Made by a program: the position numbers and the translations under genes. Below the pieces are notes generated by a model. That model saw only the letters and a program-made list of their open reading frames with translations. It made no database searches and was not told the DNA's origin. Shown piece by piece: positions 1 to 5,132 of a stretch of 6,597 bases of DNA. Location: positions 1 to 6,597 of the forward strand of contig CAIUKZ010000068.1 in assembly GCA_903899865.1 (NCBI GenBank), given 5' to 3'. Positions within the stretch are counted from its first letter, which is position 1; every line of letters begins with the position of its first letter. Source of the DNA: an uncultured Bacteroidales bacterium (GTDB lineage: Bacteria > Bacteroidota > Bacteroidia > Bacteroidales > Paludibacteraceae).

Positions 1-2
1 AT

Positions 3-114
3 CTTATTAGTTGCCAAGGCTTTCTTCAAAACCCTTGGACTAATAAGAGCGGGGTTTTCCCTCATGGAATCATTAGTTCGTTTTTTCAAAACTCCTAATG
101 ATTAATTCGGGTTT
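3..114. repeat. Two diverged tandem hairpin repeats
   Basis: Two related units lie about 60 bases apart. In the first, CTTATTAGT (3-11) pairs with ACTAATAAG (39-47), and inside it CCAAGG (14-19) pairs with CCTTGG (33-38). In the second, AATCATTAG (68-76) pairs with CTAATGATT (95-103). Both carry TTAGTT on the left arm (7-12, 73-78), TTCAAAAC in the loop (25-32, 85-92) and a tail CGGG(G)TTT (50-57, 108-114). They therefore look like diverged copies of one element and not two chance palindromes. Neither is followed by a run of T, so they are not ordinary terminators. They could be intergenic REP-like repeats or an RNA structure at the end of a gene left of the window. The family is not recognised. 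Confidence 0.6.
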
Positions 115-145
115 AAATAACGCACGGGACACATCTTGTTCAAAT

Positions 146-174
146 TTTGAAAAAACAAAGAACACATAATTTTG
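146..174 (+). promoter_or_regulatory. Possible Bacteroidetes -33/-7 promoter upstream of pgeF
   Basis: TTTG (146-149) is followed after 17 bases by TAATTTTG (167-174), which fits the TAnnTTTG -7 box of Bacteroidetes primary-sigma promoters. A transcript would start near 180 and leave a leader of about 100 bases before pgeF. A small hairpin, TTTGCC (171-176) with GGCAAA (181-186), overlaps the box. The region is A+T-rich, so a chance match is possible. Confidence 0.35.
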
Positions 175-282
175 CCTTACGGCAAATGGCTGTTGTTATA
201 TTAAAACCAAGTCATCTTACTATGTGTTGGAAAAATAGCTCCAAAAATTGAAAACACTTTAAAATTCTGTGTTTTAGCAGAA

Positions 283-1122
283 ATGTCGTATTTTTGTAAC
301 ATGAACATTGTGAATAACAACAACATTGTGTATTTCTACACAAGCCGAATGGGTGGTGTCAGTACAGGCAATTATGCCTCGTTCAACCTCAGTGAATTTA
401 CTGGTGATGACTTCAAGTCTGTACAATCCAACAGAACCTTACTACTCAACACATTGGGCAACAGCAACCTGCAGCTCATCATACCTCACCAGACACACAG
501 CAATGAGGTTAGAATCATCGATTCATCGTTTCTAGAAATGTCCACTGCAGATCAAAGCACTTTCCTTTCGGGCGTAGATGCACTGGTGACTGACCTTCCT
601 GAAGTTTGCATAGCTGTAACCACAGCCGACTGTGTCCCGATAGTGTTTTTTGATGAACGAAAAACAGTTATTGGCGTGGCTCATGCGGGGTGGAGAGGGA
701 CATGTGGGTTGATTGCAAAAAACACGGTAGAAGTGATGAAAAATAAATATGGCTGTGCAAGTAATGAAATCAAAGCTTATATCGGACCCTCCATCTCACC
801 TTCTGTCTACGAAGTAGGAATGGAAGTAATCGAAGAGTTTGAAAAAGCCGGATTTGAAACATCCGCCATAGCCACACCCCTACAGGACAAGTACTTACTC
901 AATTTGTGGGAAGCCAACATCCAGGTACTGGAGAAATGTGGAATAGAACGGAGCAATATTGAACTATCTGAAAAATGCACCTTTACCGAACATGAGCTAT
1001 TCTTCTCCGCTCGAAGACTGGGTATTAAATCGGGTAGAATACTCAGTGGTGCATACATCCAATCAAAAGTTTTTTTCACCAATACAGACTCTGATATTCA
1101 AACAGTTAAGAATAAAAAATAA
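283..1122 (+). CDS. pgeF: PgeF (YfiH/YlmD family, laccase-domain) purine nucleoside phosphorylase / peptidoglycan editing factor
   Basis: This is a cytoplasmic single-domain enzyme of the YfiH/YlmD/FAMIN family, once called polyphenol oxidase or laccase-domain protein. Family members act on purine nucleosides, and E. coli YfiH helps keep L-Ser out of the peptidoglycan stem peptide. Seen here: the N-terminal TSRMGGVS motif (residues 20-27), PHQTHS (68-73), TADCVP (114-119), HAGWRG (134-139), YIGPSI (166-171) and KCTFTE (231-236). By family knowledge the zinc/catalytic triad should be His72, Cys117 and His134, and all are present. The length of 279 residues is slightly above the E. coli protein's roughly 243, mainly through short insertions and a C-terminal tail of about 18 residues. 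No signal peptide or membrane segment is visible. Neither start has a clear ribosome site. ATG 283 gives an N-terminus of E. coli-like length, while ATG 301 (Met7) lies just after a -7-like box and may be the real start. It appears monocistronic. Confidence 0.93.
   Translation: MSYFCNMNIVNNNNIVYFYTSRMGGVSTGNYASFNLSEFTGDDFKSVQSNRTLLLNTLGNSNLQLIIPHQTHSNEVRIIDSSFLEMSTADQSTFLSGVDALVTDLPEVCIAVTTADCVPIVFFDERKTVIGVAHAGWRGTCGLIAKNTVEVMKNKYGCASNEIKAYIGPSISPSVYEVGMEVIEEFEKAGFETSAIATPLQDKYLLNLWEANIQVLEKCGIERSNIELSEKCTFTEHELFFSARRLGIKSGRILSGAYIQSKVFFTNTDSDIQTVKNKK
289..296 (+). promoter_or_regulatory. -7-like box directly before the alternative pgeF start
   Basis: TATTTTTG matches TAnnTTTG and ends four bases before ATG 301. 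In Bacteroidetes a -7 box this close to an ATG would give a leaderless or nearly leaderless mRNA starting at Met7 of the longer reading. No TTTG is present at the expected -33 distance, so the match is only suggestive. Confidence 0.28.
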
Positions 1123-1147
1123 AATAATCAAAATATTTTGAGTTTCC

Positions 1148-1179
1148 AATAGTGGTAAGTTTAGGTATAGCTGTCATAA
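1148..1179 (+). promoter_or_regulatory. Candidate ECF-sigma promoter of the sigma operon (autoregulation)
   Basis: AATAGTGG (1148-1155), 17 bases, then GTCATAA (1173-1179). The same two blocks with the same 17-base gap occur at 4084-4115, where 14 of the 15 block positions are identical, while the spacers agree at only 3 of 17. The layout resembles ECF promoters, whose -10 is often GTC at this spacing. It lies about 100 bases before the sigma start and upstream of a separate vegetative-type promoter. The assignment to this sigma factor is inference. Confidence 0.5.
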
Positions 1180-1200
1180 TGATGCAGTGAAGAATTTTTC

Positions 1201-1231
1201 TTTGCCATTCTAATGATAATATCTATCTTTG
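1201..1231 (+). promoter_or_regulatory. Vegetative -33/-7 promoter of the sigma operon
   Basis: TTTG (1201-1204), 19 bases, then TATCTTTG (1224-1231). This is a full match to the Bacteroidetes primary-sigma consensus TTTG / TAnnTTTG. Transcription would begin near 1237 and leave a leader of about 40 bases before ATG 1277. It would supply basal sigma and anti-sigma, with the upstream ECF-like site adding induced expression. Confidence 0.6.
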
Positions 1232-1276
1232 GGTTTCTTAGTTTGATGAATAACAAATGACATTCACCTGCAGTAT

Positions 1277-1843
1277 ATGATTGTAAAAGATACGATAACA
1301 CTTTTGCAAGAAGGCGATCACGCTGCCTTTGAGCAACTTTTTGATGAGTATTTTGATGCCTTGTGTAGGTATGCTTATTCCATCATCAAGGACATGGATG
1401 AGGCCGAAGACTCGGTTCAAAAAACATTCTGTAAGCTGTGGGATCAGCGAGAGGAGTTGAATATACACACCTCTATCAGCTACTACCTCTACAGAATGGT
1501 GCACAACGACTGCCTAAACAGAATAAAGCAGATTAAGCTACATCAAGAGCACAATCTCAATTATTCAAATATGGTGCAGACTGACAACGACTCTGTGAGT
1601 GAGCACATTGCCACCACAGAGCTACAAGAAGCGATTAAAAAAGCACTGGATAACTTGCCACCACAATGTAGAAAAGTGTTTGAATTGAGCAGAAATGAGC
1701 AAATGTCTTATGCCGAAATAGCACAAGAACTGGGCATAACGAATAATACAATCGAAAATCACATTTCTAAAGCACTCAAGTTAATGCGCATCGAATTATC
1801 CGAATTTTTAACTTTATTGATTATCCTGTACTTAAACAAATAG
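1277..1843 (+). CDS. ECF sigma-70 factor, Bacteroidetes-expansion type
   Basis: This 188-residue extracytoplasmic-function sigma factor directs RNA polymerase to a small set of promoters and is normally held inactive by the anti-sigma factor encoded next to it. Region 2 spans about residues 17-85: FEQLFDEYFDALCRYAY, then DEAEDSVQKTFCKLWDQRE (41-59), the core-binding segment, then SYYLYRMVHNDCLNRIKQ, the -10 recognition segment. Region 4 spans about 115-172, with LDNLPPQCRKVFELSR and the helix-turn-helix MSYAEIAQELGITNNTIENH (143-162). There is no region 3 and no extra C-terminal domain. The protein ends in a hydrophobic tail, LTLLIILYLNK (178-188). The gene opens a three-gene operon and ends 6 bases before the FecR gene. 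It has no clear ribosome site. Family assignment is secure; the target promoters are inferred from the shared element upstream of this gene and of the first lipoprotein gene. Confidence 0.95.
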   Translation: MIVKDTITLLQEGDHAAFEQLFDEYFDALCRYAYSIIKDMDEAEDSVQKTFCKLWDQREELNIHTSISYYLYRMVHNDCLNRIKQIKLHQEHNLNYSNMVQTDNDSVSEHIATTELQEAIKKALDNLPPQCRKVFELSRNEQMSYAEIAQELGITNNTIENHISKALKLMRIELSEFLTLLIILYLNK

Positions 1844-1849
1844 AACGCC

Positions 1850-2854
1850 ATGGAAACAAACTACGACATACTGCTGGCTCGCTATTTTGGAGGCAATGCT
1901 TCCGAAAAGGATATAAGTGCTATTGAACAATGGATTGTAACATCGCCTGAGCATCAAGCCGAATTTGATGCAATGACCAAACTATACGCACAACTTGGCG
2001 GGATAGCACTCACCGACATGCCAAAACCAAATGCAAAACGCAACAAAGCTGCATTTATGGCTCATATCAACACGGCAACTACTAACAATACTAAGTCAAT
2101 ACAGCCTGTATCCAAATCAATACCTTTCAAACGATGGATGGCAGTAGCTGCTAGCATCATTGTGATAGCTGTACTATCTACCATGGTGTGGAAAACCCCA
2201 ATGACGGCCAACCACGACGACATCATAGTAGCTACTCAAATGAACATCAAGCAAGCGATATTGCCTGATAGCACTAAAATCGATTTATCAGAAAACAGCA
2301 AGATAGTCTATAGTGCCAATTTTGCAAAAGGTAAAAAATCGTTGACACTGGAAGGCGAAGCATCGTTTGACGTGGGGCACGAAGGTGAAGGTCAACTACA
2401 GGTGAATGCCGGTGAAACCATCATCGAAGACATTGGCACCGTGTTTCAAGTAAAAGCATATACCGACAGCAATACCATACAAGTAACCGTATCGCAAGGA
2501 CAGGTACATTTCTATACCAAAACGAATGAAGGACTGGTGATCAATGCCAATGAAACTGGCGTGTATAACAAATCTACCAAACAGTTTAAACTCCTTGTGC
2601 CAACAGCCGAAGTGCTAGCACAAACAGGATTGCACGTACATTTTCAAAGCATGAAGATAAAGGAGGTGGTAGATATTATCAGCAAAGCCTACAAAGTGAA
2701 TATCCGATTTGCACAAACTAGCATTGGCGATAGACAAATCACTGTGAAATTTGATGGTGAGAATCTTGAACTCGTATTGCAAGTGATAGCCGAAACACTG
2801 GAGGTAAATCTTGAAAAAGACGACAAAGGATACGTCTTTAAGCAAAAAGAATAG
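1850..2854 (+). CDS. FecR-family transmembrane anti-sigma factor with C-terminal DUF4974-like domain
   Basis: This inner-membrane anti-sigma factor should bind the adjacent ECF sigma factor on the cytoplasmic side and receive a signal in the periplasm. In order: a cytoplasmic helical part (residues 1-94) opening YDILLARYFGGNASEKD, the usual start of Bacteroidetes FecR proteins; one transmembrane helix (about 96-114, WMAVAASIIVIAVLSTMVW); the periplasmic FecR domain (about 125-222), with ILPDSTKIDLSENSKI, LEGEASFDV and VTVSQGQVHF; and a C-terminal DUF4974/STN-like domain (about 262-331), with MKIKEVVDIISKAYKVNIRF and ITVKFDGENLELVLQVIAET. The 334-residue length is normal. It starts 6 bases after the sigma stop and ends 2 bases before the STN gene, so translation is probably coupled. 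No key feature is missing. The identity of the signal is unknown. Confidence 0.95.
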   Translation: METNYDILLARYFGGNASEKDISAIEQWIVTSPEHQAEFDAMTKLYAQLGGIALTDMPKPNAKRNKAAFMAHINTATTNNTKSIQPVSKSIPFKRWMAVAASIIVIAVLSTMVWKTPMTANHDDIIVATQMNIKQAILPDSTKIDLSENSKIVYSANFAKGKKSLTLEGEASFDVGHEGEGQLQVNAGETIIEDIGTVFQVKAYTDSNTIQVTVSQGQVHFYTKTNEGLVINANETGVYNKSTKQFKLLVPTAEVLAQTGLHVHFQSMKIKEVVDIISKAYKVNIRFAQTSIGDRQITVKFDGENLELVLQVIAETLEVNLEKDDKGYVFKQKE

Positions 2855-2856
2855 CT

Positions 2857-3981
2857 ATGAAATTGCGAAATACTAGTATTACATTATTCGTCCTTGCGTT
2901 GCTTCCTATGATGGTGGCAGCGCAAGTGGCGTTTTTAGACAAACCTGTTAGCCTCCAATCGGGGAAAATGTCACTAAAGGCATTTCTTACAACTATTAGC
3001 AGCCAAACCGAATGCGTGTTTTCTTACGATCCAATAAAAATTAATGATAAGCAAATGATAAGCGTCGAGGCGTGTACTAAACTTCGAATGCTATCTGCAT
3101 TACAAAAAGAATTACCCGCTTACATTCAAATCAAAATTCATGGCAAGTATGTGGTGCTACAAAAAAAAACAGAATTGGATTTAAAACTTAAAACGAATGC
3201 TGCACCTGCACTCAAAATGCAACCAGCAACACCCCTACCCGACTACCCAACTTCCCAAAACGACAGCATCGCTACAATCGTGACACCACAAACAGAAACA
3301 ATAATTACCAAAGACAGTACACCTGTAGCTGTAGAATTACAACCCAATAAGCTAGAAAAAGAAGCAAAAACGCTCCAAACAGAGACAATAACAAATGACA
3401 CGATTCAAAATAAGAGAGAACCCGAATCAACGATCTCGCCATCTACAAATGACAAGCCAAAAACAACTGAAACCACAGCTGAAATAAAGTTGCCACCATA
3501 CAGCATAAGTGATTTTATGAGAAAAGACCTTGTATGTCAACTTGAATTTGCAGGGTTTAATTCCATGGGGGCACTTTCGTTACGATTGGGAGCAAAAAAC
3601 ATCTACGCCATCATTTCTGCTGGAGGGCTGGCTAATAATTATAACTTTGGAGGGATAGGACTGGGAGTTCAAGCACAAGTATATAAAAAATTTGGCATGA
3701 ATGTGGAACTGCTACGCCACAGAATATCCAGCGGTGCAGCCTTCAATGTAGGGGTTAGAGGCACAGTGGGACAACTGCGTGGTGAACTAAACTACTCGTT
3801 TAATAAAACATTAAGCATTTTTGCTGGTCCGAGTTTGGTGCTCATCACCACCTCCTATTACCGTGCACCCATCACCACAAATGCAGAAAGCACCAATATT
3901 TCACTCGGCAGAAGTCTCCAATTAGGACTGATAGCAGGTGTGAGAATGAATATTCCAGCAATATTTTACCCCCAAAAATAA
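2857..3981 (+). CDS. Secreted STN-domain protein with linker and small beta-barrel-like C-terminal domain
   Basis: No named family fits the whole protein. Residues 1-22 form a signal peptide with likely cleavage at VAA|QV. Residues about 27-103 resemble a secretin/TonB short N-terminal (STN) domain: LDKPVSLQSGKMSLKAFL, FSYDPIKIND, then MLSALQKELPAYIQIKIHGKYVVLQKK. Residues about 104-215 are a low-complexity Thr/Pro/Lys/Glu/Asn-rich linker. Residues about 225-374 are rich in alternating hydrophobic, Gly-rich strands (for example LSLRLGAKN, GGIGLGVQAQVY, FNVGVRGTVGQLRGELNYSF, LQLGLIAGVRMNI), consistent with a small outer-membrane barrel of about eight strands. In FecA-like systems the STN domain touches FecR in the periplasm, so this protein is the likely sensor or sensor partner. 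Unlike FecA it has no plug and no large barrel. It is the third gene of the operon, 2 bases after fecR. The STN call is fairly sure, the barrel is inferred from strand pattern, and the signal is unknown. Confidence 0.8.
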   Translation: MKLRNTSITLFVLALLPMMVAAQVAFLDKPVSLQSGKMSLKAFLTTISSQTECVFSYDPIKINDKQMISVEACTKLRMLSALQKELPAYIQIKIHGKYVVLQKKTELDLKLKTNAAPALKMQPATPLPDYPTSQNDSIATIVTPQTETIITKDSTPVAVELQPNKLEKEAKTLQTETITNDTIQNKREPESTISPSTNDKPKTTETTAEIKLPPYSISDFMRKDLVCQLEFAGFNSMGALSLRLGAKNIYAIISAGGLANNYNFGGIGLGVQAQVYKKFGMNVELLRHRISSGAAFNVGVRGTVGQLRGELNYSFNKTLSIFAGPSLVLITTSYYRAPITTNAESTNISLGRSLQLGLIAGVRMNIPAIFYPQK

Positions 3982-4048
3982 ATTATTTTAAAAAATATTT
4001 ACCAGTCAATTATCTAATAATCTGTAACATAACTTCTAAAGCCATAAT

Positions 4049-4075
4049 AAATTTCTAAAAAAAGAGATTTTTTTT
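4049..4075 (+). terminator. Weak candidate terminator after the signalling operon
   Basis: AAATTTCT (4049-4056) pairs with AGAGATTT (4063-4070), with one G-T pair and a loop of six A, followed by TTTTTC. The stem is A+T-rich and only 8 bp, so termination may be partial. It would separate the sigma operon from the promoter and lipoprotein genes that follow. Confidence 0.35.
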
Positions 4076-4083
4076 CAAAAACG

Positions 4084-4115
4084 AATAGTGGCAGTGACAA
4101 TGTGGTTTGTCTTAA
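4084..4115 (+). promoter_or_regulatory. Candidate ECF-sigma promoter of the lipoprotein pair
   Basis: AATAGTGG (4084-4091), 17 bases, then GTCTTAA (4109-4115). It repeats the two-block element found upstream of the sigma gene with exactly the same spacing. Transcription would begin near 4121, leaving a leader of about 50 bases. No TTTG/TAnnTTTG pair with proper spacing is visible here, so this may be the only promoter of the lipoprotein genes. No copy is seen between the two lipoprotein genes. Confidence 0.5.
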
Positions 4116-4169
4116 AAGTACATTAAGCAAAGTAACACACATTCAATCACAAATTAAAACTTAGAAATT

Positions 4170-5036
4170 ATGAAAACAAGAAAATTTTGGGGAATCCCTA
4201 CAGTAATGGTTGGTATTGTACTAGTAGCTACATCTTGCCAACAAGACATGAATCAACCAACCGTGTCTGCTCCAGTGTCTAGCAAATCTATCGAGACAAC
4301 AATCAGCAACGACGTTCAAGCGTCAAGTATGAATCAAGAAGTGGTGACAAGTGCCGCCGAGTACATTCCAGATCTTAACTCAGCAAGCTTCAACACCAAC
4401 GGAATGCAAAAAGTAAAAAGGTACAACACCGTGGTGGTAACTTTGGAAGAACCAGATCATGAAAGTTTCCCTAAAATCATCACCATCGATTTCGGAACCA
4501 ATGGATTTGTAGGCAAACGCCTCAATGTACTAAAAGGCAAAATCATTGTTACCATCAGTTCAAAACACACCAGAACTTACACTTTTGACAAATTCTCTAT
4601 CAATGACAACCAAATCAAAGGAAGTAAGTATGAAAGCTTCAACGGCAGCGACACGTGGACGTATTCTGACAAAGACACCATCGTGTTAGTAAATGGCAAC
4701 ACTTACATTCGCCACACCAACAGAGTTCATAAACTATTGGATTTCAACAACACACCATTCATTTTCAATGATGATACCTATGCCATCACTGGCGATATCA
4801 TGGGTGTGAATCCAGATGGAAAAGTGTACACCATGACAGCTTTGGAAGACGCTCCCCTTGTTGCTTACACAGGATACAACTACTTTATCAAAGGTAAATT
4901 GAACATCAGCTATGAAGGAAAAAGTGCTGTAGTAGATTTTGGTGAAGGCGCTCATGATAGTGTAGCCACTGTAACAATGGACGGCGAAACAAAAGAAATC
5001 AACCTTGCTGAAACTACAGAAGTTCCTCATCCTTAA
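4170..5036 (+). CDS. Lipoprotein of unknown function, paralogue 1
   Basis: This 288-residue envelope lipoprotein has a signal peptide (1-22) ending VLVATSC, with lipidated Cys23. A Ser/Thr/Asn-rich stretch follows (24-95), then a beta-rich domain (about 100-280). Landmarks are ITIDFGTNG (104-112), LKGKIIVTI (121-129), FSINDNQIKGSK (142-153), NTPFIFNDDTYAITG (194-208), FIKGKLNI (239-246), VVDFGEG (254-260) and VATVTMDGETKEINL (265-279). The same landmarks recur in the next gene. From memory they match a widespread uncharacterised Bacteroidetes lipoprotein group with IDFG, NDNQ and GT..G motifs. No enzyme motif is recognised. The residues after Cys23 (QQDMN) are only a partial match to the surface-export signal. 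Cys23 is the sole cysteine. It is probably expressed from the ECF-like promoter upstream and may be an output or ligand of the sigma/FecR/STN system. The lipoprotein call is firm; the function is unknown. Confidence 0.88.
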   Translation: MKTRKFWGIPTVMVGIVLVATSCQQDMNQPTVSAPVSSKSIETTISNDVQASSMNQEVVTSAAEYIPDLNSASFNTNGMQKVKRYNTVVVTLEEPDHESFPKIITIDFGTNGFVGKRLNVLKGKIIVTISSKHTRTYTFDKFSINDNQIKGSKYESFNGSDTWTYSDKDTIVLVNGNTYIRHTNRVHKLLDFNNTPFIFNDDTYAITGDIMGVNPDGKVYTMTALEDAPLVAYTGYNYFIKGKLNISYEGKSAVVDFGEGAHDSVATVTMDGETKEINLAETTEVPHP

Positions 5037-5046
5037 TTACCCATCA

Positions 5047-5077
5047 ACCTCTGTCCATAGACCTTATGGACAGAGGT
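5047..5077 (+). other. Strong intercistronic hairpin without a U-tract
   Basis: ACCTCTGTCCATA (5047-5059) and TATGGACAGAGGT (5065-5077) form a perfect 13-bp stem with a 5-base loop GACCT, 10 bases after the first lipoprotein stop. The next bases are A-rich, not T-rich, so it is not a classical terminator. It may protect the 3' end of a processed upstream message or reduce expression of the second gene. The stem is seen directly; the role is inferred. Confidence 0.7.
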
Positions 5078-5132
5078 AATAAACAAAACATTCTCAATCA
5101 AAAAATTACGAACAAATAAAAACTTTACAATT

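Noticed and set aside
1..105. Open plus-strand frame from the left edge to TAA at 103-105 (34 residues), possibly the end of an upstream gene.
   Set aside because: The frame runs entirely through the two hairpin repeats, so its repeated FFKT peptide reflects the DNA repeat. It is too short to support a coding call without the sequence to the left.
807..1082. Antisense frame within pgeF, and similar antisense frames within the sigma, fecR and lipoprotein genes.
   Set aside because: These are shadows of well-supported genes. None has a recognisable product or its own signals.
1129..1140. Perfect 12-base palindrome CAAAATATTTTG after pgeF.
   Set aside because: It is all A/T inside, has no loop or T-run, and is easily produced by chance in A+T-rich spacer. 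It is not supported as a terminator or operator.
4106..4125. TTTG (4106) and TACATTA (4119) as a vegetative promoter for the lipoprotein genes.
   Set aside because: The gap is only 9 bases and the -7 match is incomplete. The spacing does not fit the Bacteroidetes consensus.
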